Assembly: GCF_000518725.1 (NCBI RefSeq) | Contig: NZ_KI912486.1 | Location: 188,916 to 252,915 of the forward strand | Reading direction: 5' to 3' | Origin: Mesoplasma seiffertii ATCC 49495 | Lineage (GTDB): Bacteria > Bacillota_I > Bacilli_A > Mycoplasmatales > Mycoplasmataceae | DNA: 64,000 nt | Part shown: positions 13,401-24,646 of the stretch, one piece after another | Position numbering within the stretch: the stretch's first letter is position 1 | Layout of the letters: each line of letters starts with the position of its first letter | Notes under the pieces: model-generated | Database searches by the model: none | What the model was told of the DNA's origin: nothing | The model's input: only the letters and a program-made list of their open reading frames with translations | Made by a program: the position numbers and the translations under genes

Positions 13401-14156
13401 ATGAACTCAGTTTTAGATAGCCTTTTTAGTATTTTAACATCGCAAAAAAATACAGTATCAAAGGCAATTGCAGAAGAATTAATTAAATCATATGAATTAA
13501 AAAAAATTCCCAATATCAAGGATTTGGCAAATTCCTGCTTTGTGGCACAATCAAGCATTACAAAATTTGCAAAAAATTTTGGATATTCTGGATACAGAGA
13601 ATTACAAACAAAGTTAAAGATGGAAATTCATGATCGAAAAGATATTTGTATAAGTAGCATGACTAATGCTGATGATTATTTTCAAAAATTAGAGCAGCTT
13701 ATTGTTGATACCATTTTAGCGTTTAGTGTGTACAAAAAACATATTCAAGATGCTGCTGAAAAAGTTTTAAAAGCAGAAAAAATTTTTATTTTCAGCAGTT
13801 ATGTGTTATTTAATGAAGCACAAAATTTGTATGATGCTCTGCTATTAAATTCAAAAAATGTTACTTACTCTCAAACAATGTTGCACAACTTAAAAATATA
13901 TAAACAAATTTCGGAAAAAGATTATGTATTTTTTTTAGTAGCAGGACAAGATACAAAAACTTTAGAATTTATTTATAACAGCTTAAATATTAATCAAATT
14001 AGTCATTGTGTAATATTATCGCATTCCAAATCTTTTAAGTTTGTTAATACTAAAAATAAGATAGTTATGGATAGTCCATTTTTGCCTCATGGTCCTGAAG
14101 TAAGAAAAATATTACTAAACTACATTATTTATCAGTTTGCAATGCAACTGAAATAA
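13401..14156 (+). CDS. MurR/RpiR-family transcriptional regulator
   Basis: A 251-residue protein with an N-terminal HTH_6 domain (residues about 1-75, with KIPNIKDLANSCFVAQSSITKFAKNFGYSGYRELQTKL, the family's helix-turn-helix) and a C-terminal SIS-like sugar-phosphate-binding domain (about 105-240). The start ATG 13401 follows TTTAGGAGT. RpiR-family regulators sense sugar phosphates and control sugar transport genes. Its target is probably the PTS/phospho-beta-glucosidase pair immediately downstream, which is inferred from position. A hairpin with T-run separates it from the PTS gene, so the two may be partly uncoupled. Confidence 0.88.
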   Translation: MNSVLDSLFSILTSQKNTVSKAIAEELIKSYELKKIPNIKDLANSCFVAQSSITKFAKNFGYSGYRELQTKLKMEIHDRKDICISSMTNADDYFQKLEQLIVDTILAFSVYKKHIQDAAEKVLKAEKIFIFSSYVLFNEAQNLYDALLLNSKNVTYSQTMLHNLKIYKQISEKDYVFFLVAGQDTKTLEFIYNSLNINQISHCVILSHSKSFKFVNTKNKIVMDSPFLPHGPEVRKILLNYIIYQFAMQLK

Positions 14157-14167
14157 ACAAAATCATC

Positions 14168-14192
14168 AAAAGTGAAGTTCTTCACTTTTTTG
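14168..14192 (+). terminator. Terminator between the RpiR gene and the PTS gene
   Basis: Perfect 10-bp inverted repeat AAAAGTGAAG/CTTCACTTTT (14168-14177, 14080-range partner at 14180-14189) followed by T-rich sequence. Confidence 0.75.
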
Positions 14193-14210
14193 TTTTTTAC
14201 CTTTTTTACC

Positions 14211-14235
14211 CTTTTAAATAAAGTTAATTTAAAAG
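14211..14235. repeat. Inverted repeat upstream of the PTS gene, possible operator
   Basis: CTTTTAAAT (14211-14219) and ATTTAAAAG (14227-14235) form a 9-bp perfect inverted repeat with a 7-nt spacer, ending just before the ribosome binding site AGAAAGGG. Its position beside an RpiR gene makes it a candidate operator. This is inference. Confidence 0.4.
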
Positions 14236-14252
14236 TAGAAAGGGAAAAGAAA

Positions 14253-16838
14253 ATGAAAAAAGTTATTATATATGCGCCAGTTGATGGTTTACTTTCAAAA
14301 ATTGAAGATCTCAATGATGGCGTATTTTCAGAAAAAATGCTTGGTGATGGTTGTGCTATTGAGCCCAGTTCGAACACTTTTTATTCACCAGTAAGTTCTG
14401 GAGAAATTATACAAATCTTTGATACTAAGCATGCTTATTTTTTTAAGGCAGAGTATGACACGACAATTCTCATGCATATAGGATTAGACACTGTCAGTTT
14501 GGAGGGAAAACCCTTTAAAGTCAAAGTGTCAGAAAATAGCAAAGTTGATTTAAAAACAGCAATTGTAGAAGCTAATTTTGAAATGATTGATTCTTATAAA
14601 TTATCCAAAGCTACACCGATAGTATTAGATACAAATTTGAATTCAAATTGAAAATTTAATTTACTAAAAACTGGAAAAGTTAAACAGGGTGAACCAATTG
14701 GGGAGTATTACTTTGATACGTCTAAAGACACTTCAGAAAATGTTAAACTTTCCGATGAAGATAGAATTAATCAACTTATAAACACAAAAGATAGATGACA
14801 AATGTTAGCAGAAAAAATTTATGCTCTAGTTGGTACTAATTCAAACTATAGCAAGGTTTTCAATTGTATGACAAGACTTCGCTTTGAGATCAAAAACAAA
14901 GACTTAGTCGACGAAGCAACAATTAAGAAGATTCCTATCGTTAAAGGAGTAATCTGAGCAGGTAATCAATGTCAAATAATAATTGGGGGAGAAGTATATA
15001 AAGTTAAAGAAGCGATTGATAAGTATGTAGAAAACTTATCATCGAACAACGTAAATATTCAACTGCGAAAAGCCCCAGTTAGAAAAAGAATAATGGTAGC
15101 TATTTCTTCGATTATTCTTCCAAGCTTACCAATATTAATGGCCGCAGGATTACTTATGGGAATTAAATCTGTTTTAGTTCTTAGTGGAGTTGTTATTGAT
15201 ATGGGAATTGGAGCAGGTGGAGAAATCAACATGAATGTTGATACATTTAGTGTTTTTGTAAATGTAGCTGCTGAAACAGGACTTAAACTTTTAGGAATTT
15301 TTATTGGATACAACACTATGAAGTGATTGGGCGGATCAGTGGGTATGCAACTACTTGTATCGTTGGCAATTTCAGGAGCTACTTTAGGCCAAGGAATATT
15401 ACCTGATTTAGTTATATTTAATATTAATGGTTTTGTAATTAAAGCAGGAATGTACACATCTTCAATTATACCTCATATTGTAAGTGCCTTCTTGCTATTC
15501 TATGCTGATCGCTGAGTTAAAACTTGAATGCCAACAACAGTTGATATTTTGTTTAGACCGCTTGTTACGTTTGTACTAGTTTACATGAGTGTTTTCTTTA
15601 TATTTGGACCGATACTATTTATTATTGAGCAAGGGATAGCAATAGTTATGAACTCGGCAACTAAAATTCCTTTCGGAGTTGGAGTAATGATATTTTGTAT
15701 TGCATGGCAACCATTGGTTTTAACTGGAATGCATGTGCCCGTGATTATGCCTGTAGCAATAAACGTAGCTCAAGGAATTCCAACAACTTTGTTGGTTCAT
15801 AATGTCGCAGTCTTTGCACAATTAGGAGCAGTCCTTGGAGTCGCTTTAAGAACCAAAAATTTAAAGCTTAGAATTGCCTCAATCGCCACAATTCCTGGAG
15901 CAATTGTTGGTGTTACAGAACCAATCCTTTATGGAATCAATCTTCCCAAATGAAAACCATTTTTAGCAGGACTATTAGCATCTGGGATATTTGGTTTATT
16001 AAGTGGAATGTTAGCAGTAGAATCAAGAATTCCTGGAGGACTAGGGATATTTGGATTTACCGGAGCAATGGGAGAACCTGTTTTAGATGGATTAATTATT
16101 TCAACAAACAATATATTTACAGGAACACCAAATTCTTTAGTATTGAACACTGTTCTATGATTTGCTATAAATTTAGGAGCTATTCCATGTGGTTTAATAA
16201 TTTCTTATTTCATGTATGAAGAAAGAAAAAGTGAAGTTAAACAATTCAAAAATGCTAACAAAATATTAGTGAAAGCTTATAGCGTCGTTTCAAAAGTAAG
16301 CAGACAGGAAGCTTTAAAAAATTTAGGAGCGGATATTAAAGAAATTAACGAATCCTTAAACGAAGATCATTTGAAAAAAATTAAAGCAATTGAAGATGAA
16401 CTTATTAAAATTACTGTTGAAGAAGTTAAATTAGAAAAACTTATTTCTAAATCTGAAGCAAAAAAAGCTCAAATCATCAAAAAACTTAAAAAACTTAATT
16501 CGGAAAAATTGAATAAAAAACAGCAAATTGCTGATTTAATAGAAACTTTTGATTTGATAGATAGCAATACTAAAATATCCGATTTGGAAAAAACGGTTGT
16601 TTTAATGAATGAGCGAAATAGTCAAAATATGCTATGGTTAGAAAAAACTCAAAATAACATTCTAAACAAGGTAAATATAAAATTAGACGAGATAGCTAAA
16701 AAAACCCAAAATGAAGAGTTTAAAAACTTATTTTCATTATACTGAAACGGAATTCATTCGTTGGATATCAATTATTCATTAACAGAAGCAAAAGAAAACT
16801 CATTTAATATGAAAAAACTAAGAAAGAGTGGAAAATAA
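14253..16838 (+). CDS. Beta-glucoside-family PTS permease, IIA-IIB-IIC order with C-terminal coiled coil
   Basis: An 861-residue PTS permease reading through several Trp TGA codons. The N-terminal IIA domain (about 1-150) is glucose-type, with the paired His residues in DTKHAYF and TTILMHIGLD (His75). IIB (about 180-265) has the phosphocysteine motif FNCMTRLRFE (Cys205). IIC (about 276-650) starts at KRIMVAISSIILPSLPILMAAGLLMG and carries the GVTEPILYGINLP signature. In BglF-type enzymes the order is usually IIB-IIC-IIA. The last 200 residues (about 654-861) form a long Lys/Glu-rich heptad-like coiled coil unknown to me in this family. The sugar is phosphorylated during uptake; a beta-glucoside substrate is inferred from the GH1 gene 1 nt downstream. 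Confidence 0.9.
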
Positions 16839-16839
16839 T

Positions 16840-18255
<1,416 letters not shown>

Positions 18256-18286
18256 CCCAGGATTTGAAAGCCTAGATAGGACTCAT

Positions 18287-19159
18287 ATGTTAAAAATAAA
18301 TGATGATCAGATAAAAGTAATTATTAGTGATTTTGATGGAACTTTAAGAGATGGAACTAATGTCAAAATTCAACCAAAAGATGCCAAAGCAATTAAAGAT
18401 GCAATTGACAGTGGAGTTTATTTTGTAATAAATACAGGAAATTTACCATTTGAAATGAAATCTTCAGTTGAAAGTATTTGTCCAATTTCGAAACTAAACA
18501 AGTATATCATTGCCTCAAATGGTAATGCAATTCATAATTATCTAGAAGGGGAGTTTGAAGTTCAAGCCTATTTTGATAATCAAACAACTAATAAAATTAT
18601 TGATAAAATAAAAGATTTAGATTTAGTTTATGATATTACTTCATATGACTTGCAAAAAATTTATTATTCAGATTCAGGTTATTGTCAGTTCATGATTGAT
18701 TTGGGTTTAAGTGAAAATGCCCATTTAAATCGTTTACCCCTAACTGATAAAGTTTTAAAAAGTATTGATAAGTGTCCCAAAATTACTTTAAAAGATGTTA
18801 AACCTGAAGATAAAGAATATATCGTTAATTTAATTACTAACGAATTTCCAGATTTAAAGATTTATGCTACTTGATTTAGTGCTGACGGAGTTGACTTTAC
18901 AATTGAAGGACCAAATAAGTATCAAGGAATTGTGGCGCTTTTAAAAATTTTAAATGAGCATGAAGGTGAAAACATTGAATTAAATAATGTTATATATTTT
19001 GGTGATCAACATAATGACTATGAAGTTTTTAAAAATTTAAAATATGCGATTGCTATGGGTAATGCTATTGACGAAATTAAAGCGTTAGCATATGACATTA
19101 CTTTAAGTGCTGAAGAACAAGGAGTAGGAGCATATCTGACAAAAATTACAGTTGCATAG
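18287..19159 (+). CDS. HAD-superfamily (Cof-type) phosphatase
   Basis: A 290-residue protein of the Cof/YidA-like HAD hydrolases. Motif I is ISDFDGTLRDG, where the first Asp is the nucleophile, and the C-terminal motif IV is FGDQHNDYEVFKN followed by AMGNAIDEIKALAYDIT, typical of the family. Such enzymes remove phosphate from sugar phosphates or similar metabolites; the substrate here is unknown. It starts 31 nt after bgl with no terminator between them, so it probably belongs to the beta-glucoside operon. It has one UGA Trp codon and ends before a strong terminator. Confidence 0.85.
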
Positions 19160-19177
19160 AATAAATTATCAATGATC

Positions 19178-19206
19178 TAAAAAGCAAGAGGAATCTTGCT
19201 TTTTTA
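19178..19206 (+). terminator. Terminator of the beta-glucoside operon
   Basis: Stem AAAAGCAAGA/TCTTGCTTTT with a GGAA loop followed by T-rich sequence. Confidence 0.85.
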
Positions 19207-19220
19207 ATTTAAAAAAATTA

Positions 19221-19272
19221 AAAGTTGTTTACTACGACAAGAAACGACTTTAGATTTCTAATAAATATCTAA
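19221..19272 (+). promoter_or_regulatory. Structured leader of rpiB-glyA
   Basis: The 116 nt between the terminator and rpiB hold two inverted repeats: AAAGTTGTTT (19221-19230) with AAACGACTTT (19242-19251, one G-U type mismatch), and TTAGAT with ATCTAA (about 19250-19272). They suggest a folded 5' UTR. I cannot match it to a known riboswitch. Confidence 0.3.
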
Positions 19273-19322
19273 GAAATATATATTTAGAGAGTAAAATATA
19301 TTTTAGAAAGGTTAGGTAAATT

Positions 19323-19763
19323 ATGACTCAAAAAATTTATATTACAAACGACCACACGGCTGTGGAAATGAAGCAAGCAATTGTTAAACATTTACAATCA
19401 TTAAATTACGAGGTTATTGATTTGGGAAACAATGATGGAACTTCATGTAGTTATGCTAATAATGGGATTGAACTAGGTGAAGCTGTTGCAAAGAATCAAG
19501 GATCTAAAGGGATTGCTCTTTGTGGAACTGGAGTTGGAATTAGCATTGCAGCTAATAAAGTTTCAGGAATTAGAGCAGGATTAGTTTATGAAACTCAAAC
19601 GGCAGAATTAATTCGTCAACACAACGATTGCAACGTTTTAGCAACTGGAGCAAGATTAATTGCAGTTGATAAGGCAATTAAATTAGTAGATGTCTTTTTA
19701 AATACTGAATTTGAAGGTGGTAGACACGCAGAAAGGATAGGAACAATTGATGAATACTGTTAA
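19323..19763 (+). CDS. rpiB: Ribose 5-phosphate isomerase B
   Basis: A 146-residue RpiB/LacA-LacB family isomerase, converting ribose 5-phosphate and ribulose 5-phosphate in the pentose phosphate pathway. It has the N-terminal [10 protein letters not shown] phosphate-binding segment, the [21 protein letters not shown] loop with the catalytic-base Cys, and the C-terminal GGRHAERI. The usual length is about 145-150. Its 3' end overlaps the glyA start by 14 nt. In this gene-poor organism it links nucleoside ribose salvage with glycolysis. Confidence 0.93.
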   Translation: MTQKIYITNDHTAVEMKQAIVKHLQSLNYEVIDLGNNDGTSCSYANNGIELGEAVAKNQGSKGIALCGTGVGISIAANKVSGIRAGLVYETQTAELIRQHNDCNVLATGARLIAVDKAIKLVDVFLNTEFEGGRHAERIGTIDEYC

Positions 19764-20988
19764 TAATAAAATTAAAGAAATGTTAAACAAAGAATTAAAT
19801 CGTCAACAAAATCACATTGAATTAATTGCTTCAGAAAATTATGTTTCTCAAGCAGTGCTAATTTGTAATGGATCAATTGCAACAAATAAATATGCTGAAG
19901 GATATCCAGGTAAAAGATACTATGGAGGTTGTGAGTTTATTGACGAGATTGAGCAAATGGGAATTGATTTGGCTAAAAAAATTTTCAACGCAGATCATGC
20001 AAATATTCAGCCTCATTCAGGATCACAAGCAAATGAAGCTGCCTATCGTGCATTGTTAAATTATGGAGACAAAATTGTTTCTATGAGTTTAGATGCTGGA
20101 GGGCACTTAACTCATGGATACCCAATTAATTTTTCAGGAAGTGCATATGACTTTGCGTTTTATGGAGTTAATAAAGAAACTGAACAAATTGACTTTGAAG
20201 AAGTTGAAAGAGTCGTATTAGCGCATCAACCAAAATTAATTGTTGCTGGTGCTAGTGCATATTCACGAACAATTGATTTTAAAAAGTTTAAAGAAATTGC
20301 TGATAAAGTTGGAGCACTATTAATGGTTGATATGGCGCATATTGCTGGACTAGTTGCTGCAGGGGTTCACCCAAATCCAATGGAATACGCCGATATTGTG
20401 ACAACAACAACTCATAAAACTTTAAGAGGAGCTCGTGGGGGACTAATTTTATGTAAAGCTGAATTTGCTAAAAAGGTTGACTCAGCAGTATTTCCGGGAA
20501 CTCAAGGAGGACCGCTAGAAAATTTAATTGCTGGTAAAGTTCAAGCATTAGTTGAAGCCGATACTCCAGAATTTAAAATCTATGCGCAACAAGTTGTTGC
20601 TAATGCAAGAGCATTTGCAGTTTCACTAGAAAAACATGGTATGCGAGTAATTGCTGGAGGAACTGATAATCACTTAATTAATTTAGAAGTTAAAAAAGCT
20701 TTTGGAGTAACTGGTCGTCAAGCAGAAAAGATTCTTGAAAAAATTGGAATTGTAACTAATAAAAACATGATTCCTTTTGATGAAGAAAAACCATTCCATA
20801 CTTCAGGAATTCGAGTAGGAACACCAGCAATGACAACTCGTGGGTTTAAAGAAGCCGAATTTACCTTACTAGGAGAAATTATTGCTAGTGCATTAAAAGA
20901 TCAGTCAGAAAGTAATTTAAATAAACTATCTCAAGAAGTATCAAATCTTTGTGATAAATTTCCAATTTATCCTGACCTTAAATACTAA
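19750..20988 (+). CDS. glyA: Serine hydroxymethyltransferase
   Basis: A 412-residue PLP enzyme that converts serine and tetrahydrofolate to glycine and methylene-tetrahydrofolate, the main source of one-carbon units. Clear family blocks are [63 protein letters not shown] and the PLP-lysine motif [13 protein letters not shown] (Lys223). ATG 19750 is preferred over the adjacent TTG 19747; an AAAGGA lies at 19732-19737 inside rpiB. It overlaps rpiB, so the two are coupled. It needs folate, consistent with the FolC and FolT-like genes further along. Confidence 0.97.
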   Translation: MNTVNNKIKEMLNKELNRQQNHIELIASENYVSQAVLICNGSIATNKYAEGYPGKRYYGGCEFIDEIEQMGIDLAKKIFNADHANIQPHSGSQANEAAYRALLNYGDKIVSMSLDAGGHLTHGYPINFSGSAYDFAFYGVNKETEQIDFEEVERVVLAHQPKLIVAGASAYSRTIDFKKFKEIADKVGALLMVDMAHIAGLVAAGVHPNPMEYADIVTTTTHKTLRGARGGLILCKAEFAKKVDSAVFPGTQGGPLENLIAGKVQALVEADTPEFKIYAQQVVANARAFAVSLEKHGMRVIAGGTDNHLINLEVKKAFGVTGRQAEKILEKIGIVTNKNMIPFDEEKPFHTSGIRVGTPAMTTRGFKEAEFTLLGEIIASALKDQSESNLNKLSQEVSNLCDKFPIYPDLKY

Positions 20989-20996
20989 TAATTTTT

Positions 20997-21021
20997 TAGC
21001 AACCATTTTGGTTGCTTTTTC
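20997..21021 (+). terminator. Terminator of rpiB-glyA
   Basis: Stem AGCAACCA/TGGTTGCT (20998-21005, 21009-21016) with a TTT loop and a T-run. Confidence 0.85.
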
Positions 21022-21068
21022 TAAGAAATTTTTATAACATTATTTTTAAAAAGAAAAGAGGAACCACT

Positions 21069-21692
21069 ATGCCATTTACAGAACTAAAACACCCACTTAT
21101 TATCGATAAACTTACTCGTATGCGTAAACACGATACATCATCAAAAGATTTTAGAGAAAACTTAAATGAAATTGCTCAATTAATGGTTTATGAAATTTGT
21201 AGAGATATTCCGTTAACAAAAATTGAAATTGAAACTCCAATTCAAAAAACTGAAGGTTATACAATTGAACAACCAATTGTATTAGTACCAATACTTAGAG
21301 CGGGAATTGGAATGCTAGATGGAATTCAAAAATTAATTCCAACAGCTAGAATTGCTCATGTTGGTTTATATCGTGATGAAGAAACATTAGAAATTCATCA
21401 GTATTTTGCTAAAACTACTAAAGATATTGAAAACAGTTATACATTAATTGTTGATCCAATGCTTGCAACTGGTGGAAGTGCAATTAAAGCAATTGATATT
21501 GTTAAACAATGAGGGGCTAAAAATATTAAATTTGTTTGTCTAGTAGCTGTTCCAGAAGGATTAAAAAAATTGGCTGAAGTACATCCTGAAGTAGAAGTCT
21601 ATGCGGCATGTTTAGATGAGAAACTAAATGAAAAAGGATACATTGTTCCTGGTTTAGGAGATGCCGGAGATCGTATTTTCGGAACTAAATAA
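21069..21692 (+). CDS. upp: Uracil phosphoribosyltransferase
   Basis: A 207-residue enzyme that makes UMP from uracil and PRPP. It has the N-terminal [30 protein letters not shown], the [12 protein letters not shown] flexible loop, the PRPP-binding [10 protein letters not shown] and the C-terminal [12 protein letters not shown] that is diagnostic of Upp. The start ATG 21069 follows AAAAGAGGAAC. One UGA Trp sits at 21510. The gene is single, between two terminators, and provides the salvage route for pyrimidine bases freed by DeoA. Confidence 0.97.
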
Positions 21693-21701
21693 AAATAGAA
21701 T

Positions 21702-21726
21702 AAAATACCGATAGGTATTTTTTTTA
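21702..21726 (+). terminator. Terminator of upp
   Basis: Stem AAATACC/GGTATTT with GATA loop and T-run. Confidence 0.8.
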
Positions 21727-21820
21727 TTGGAAAAAAATTATTGCCCGTAAAAAGGTTCATACTAAATTAAAAAGAGGAGTAAAATATTTACAATGGATAA
21801 ATATATCGAAAGAGGTATAA

Positions 21821-22249
21821 ATGCATAAAAAAGTAAATGATAGAAAAAAATGACAAGAAATTATAAAAATCTTGGGTTTTTTTGCAATTATAAGTTTGAT
21901 ATCGTTAATTGTTATTGCAATCTTGGTTGGTACAAAAACAATTAGCTGAAATTGACTTACAGGATTTATTCTTGGTGAAATTACAGCAGTAATTGCAATT
22001 ATATTAGTGTTTTTTTCAGTTAACTTGTTGATAAAAACAGAGAATCATTATTTATATTATTTTATGTATTTATTACGTCTTGGCGTATATGTTGCTCCAT
22101 TTCTATTAGCATTTTTAATTCCAGCAACACCGTTCTTTTATGGTGGAGTTTTAATTGGAATTCTTCCAGTTGTAGCTTTGTCTTATTTGACTGGAATGTT
22201 GATTAAACAAAAAGTCGTTGTCGCTGAAAGCGAAAGTTTAAGTTGTTAA
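21821..22249 (+). CDS. atpI: AtpI-like membrane protein of the ATP synthase operon
   Basis: A 142-residue protein with four predicted membrane spans and no catalytic motif (FAIISLISLIVIAIL, GEITAVIAIILVFFSV, YLLRLGVYVAPFLLAFLI, LIGILPVVALSYLTGMLI). Its place directly before atpB and its topology match AtpI, thought to help assemble the c-ring or import Mg. Mollicute AtpI proteins diverge strongly, so the name rests mainly on position. ATG 21821 follows AAAGAGG. It is the first gene of the atp operon. Confidence 0.75.
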
Positions 22250-22294
22250 AATTTATTATTTTCGGCTAATGGAAAACAAAGAAGGGGGAAAGTA

Positions 22295-23173
22295 ATGCTA
22301 TTTACTTCGCTTATAGAAGAAATTGAAGGCAATCTTTGAGCATTATCTAACCAACTAACATCAATCATTTTAACAACGATCGTTATTTGCGCGATATCAA
22401 TTACGTACAACGTGAAAATTCGGGCACATAAAGAAGGCGAACAGTTAAGTGGTTTTTTAGTTTTAGTAGATATGTTTGTAAGTTCTGTAGAACATTTAGT
22501 TGTTTCAATAATGGGTCGAAAATATCGTATTTTGACTCCTTATGCAATGTTTATTATTTTGTATATTTGTGTAGGTTCACTATTTGCTTTATTAGGTATA
22601 GAGTCACAAACAACTTCTTACACAGTTACATTATCAATGGGATTTGTAACGTTTGTAATGATTTATTATTTTGGCTTTAAATATCAAAAAGCAGCTTACT
22701 TAAAACGTTATTTTAATCCAATTGAAATTTTTACACAATTTACACCATTGCTTTCAATTTCGTTCCGTTTATTTGGAAACTTACTAGGTGGATCAATTAT
22801 TATGGGGTTAATTTATGCTCTATTTATTGGGATGCAAGCTAGCTGAGGGGGTACATCAACAATCGATGGTCATACTTGACCAAACTGAGATTTTTGAAAC
22901 CCAATGTATCAACCCGATACATGAAAACAGCAATATATTTATTTCTGATCAGGATTAAATATATTCACAACTGTAGTTACACCATTTTTACATATGTATT
23001 TTGATTTATTTGATGCGGTCATTCAATCAATTGTATTTATAATGTTGACATTGTCATATTGATCAGAGGCTATGGGTGATTTAACTGGAGATGATTTGAC
23101 TACAACAACAAGAGCTCGAAAAAGCTCAAAACTTATTGAATTAAAAGAAAGAAACACTGTGCAAACAGTTTAA
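22295..23173 (+). CDS. atpB: ATP synthase Fo subunit a
   Basis: A 292-residue membrane protein forming the proton half-channels beside the c-ring. The essential Arg is in the conserved [19 protein letters not shown] helix. A Trp-rich loop with many UGA codons ([25 protein letters not shown] region) lies before the last spans. A strong GAAGGGGGAAAG ribosome binding site precedes ATG 22295. It is the second gene of the atp operon. Confidence 0.95.
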
Positions 23174-23186
23174 AAGGGAGATTATT

Positions 23187-23501
23187 ATGTTATTTACAAA
23201 CTTAATGGTAAACGTTTATGCAAACTTATTTAGTTCGCTTGCAGCGGTTATACCAACATTAATGGCTGACAACACTATTGGAGAAGGATTAAAATATCTA
23301 GGAGCAGGTGTTTCATCAATTGGATTTATGGGAGCTGGAATTGGTCAAGGACAAGTTGGTCAAGGAGCTTGTATGGCAATTGGAAGAAATCCAGAAATGG
23401 CTTCAAAAATTACTTCAACAATGATTATTGCAGCAGGGATTGCTGAATCAGGAGCTATTTATGCTTTAGTTATTGCAATTCTATTAATTTTTGTGGCTTA
23501 G
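23187..23501 (+). CDS. atpE: ATP synthase Fo subunit c
   Basis: A 104-residue proteolipid that oligomerises into the rotating c-ring. Two membrane hairpin helices are visible: [36 protein letters not shown] with the polar-loop Arg/Asn/Pro, then [23 protein letters not shown] with the proton-binding Glu. The N-terminus has about 30 extra residues with a hydrophobic stretch ([16 protein letters not shown]), which may be a cleaved leader as proposed for some mollicutes. The ribosome binding site AAAGGGAG lies upstream of ATG 23187. Confidence 0.95.
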   Translation: MLFTNLMVNVYANLFSSLAAVIPTLMADNTIGEGLKYLGAGVSSIGFMGAGIGQGQVGQGACMAIGRNPEMASKITSTMIIAAGIAESGAIYALVIAILLIFVA

Positions 23502-23537
23502 TTGAAAGTTAAAAAAAGATAGAAAGAAAGGTAACAT

Positions 23538-24083
23538 ATGGTTTTAAATTTATTAGCCGAAACCCCTTCAACACCTGGAGTTCCAGAGATTGTTGGAATG
23601 TTGTTTCCAAATTTACCAAACTTTATTGCTCATGCTTTGGCAACTATTGTAATTGTTATTATTCTTTCTAAGTTGGTTTATAAACCATTTAGAAAAACAA
23701 TTAATAATCGTCGAGCAAAAATTAATGAATTATTAGATGATGCAGTTGAAAAACAATTAATTGCTAATAAAGATGTTAAAAAAGCCGAAGCACTGTTAAA
23801 CCAAGCAAAATCAGAATCATTGCTAATTGTTAAAAATGCTAGAGTTGATGCTGAAGTTCAAAAAATGCAAATTTTACAAAATGCTGCAATGGAAGCAAGC
23901 AATATTCAAAATCATGCTAAAAGTTCAATTGAAAGAGAAAAAATTAAGGCTCAAGAAGATATTAAACAAACAATTATTGAAGTAGCTTTTGATGCGGCTT
24001 CAAAGATTTTAGAATCTGAAATTGATAAAAGTAAAAATCAAAAAATTATTGATTCTTTTATTCAAAATCTAGATAAGGATTAA
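23538..24083 (+). CDS. atpF: ATP synthase Fo subunit b
   Basis: A 181-residue stator subunit with one membrane span (FIAHALATIVIVIILSKLVY) followed by a long charged helix (KPFRKTINNRRAKINELLDDAVEKQ to DIKQTIIEVAFDAASKILESEI), the b-type peripheral stalk. Unlike atpF of several mycoplasmas, no lipobox Cys is present. ATG 23538 follows GAAAGAAAGG. The stop is 1 nt before the atpH ATG. Confidence 0.93.
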   Translation: MVLNLLAETPSTPGVPEIVGMLFPNLPNFIAHALATIVIVIILSKLVYKPFRKTINNRRAKINELLDDAVEKQLIANKDVKKAEALLNQAKSESLLIVKNARVDAEVQKMQILQNAAMEASNIQNHAKSSIEREKIKAQEDIKQTIIEVAFDAASKILESEIDKSKNQKIIDSFIQNLDKD

Positions 24084-24084
24084 G

Positions 24085-24636
24085 ATGAATCTAAAAGAAA
24101 ACGTTGTTAAAAATTGAGCTACAGCCTTGACAAATATCGCTGTTGAACAAAATAAAATTGATGATTTTATTGAGCAAAGTAATGTTCTAATTGAAGCATT
24201 AAAAGGTAAAGAAGATTTTGTAAAAATATTAACAGTTAAAAGTCATCATGACGAAATTGCAAAAGTGAAAATTATTGATGAAACTTTTAGCTCTTTTGAA
24301 ATTGATGAAAACATTCTTAATGCGATGAAAATTCTTGTCGAAATGAAAGCTTTTTCAAGTACAAGAACGATTCTTAAACACTTGCGTAAAAATCTTACAG
24401 CTCTACATGATATTACTTATGGAGTTATTTGATCAGTTGAGGAAATTTCTGAGCAACAAATTATAGAGATCGAAAATAAAGTTTCTAAAAAAATCGGCAA
24501 ACATGTAAAGTTAATTAACAAAATAGACAAAAAACTAATTGGAGGACTTCAAGTAATCGTAAACAATCAAATTTTTGATGGTAGTGTTAAAGGTCAACTT
24601 GATGCAATGCGTTATGAAGTTCTTAAAAGAAAGTAA
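24085..24636 (+). CDS. atpH: ATP synthase F1 subunit delta
   Basis: A 183-residue subunit that connects the peripheral stalk to the top of F1. Sequence conservation is low, as usual for delta, but the all-helical N-terminal part, the KLINKIDKKLIGGLQVIVNNQIFDGSVKGQLDAM C-terminal block (compare DxxLIGGxxIxIGDxxxDGSVxxxL) and the position between atpF and atpA identify it. It begins 1 nt after atpF, with translational coupling likely. Two UGA Trp codons occur. Confidence 0.93.
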
Positions 24637-24646
24637 GAGGTAAAAA

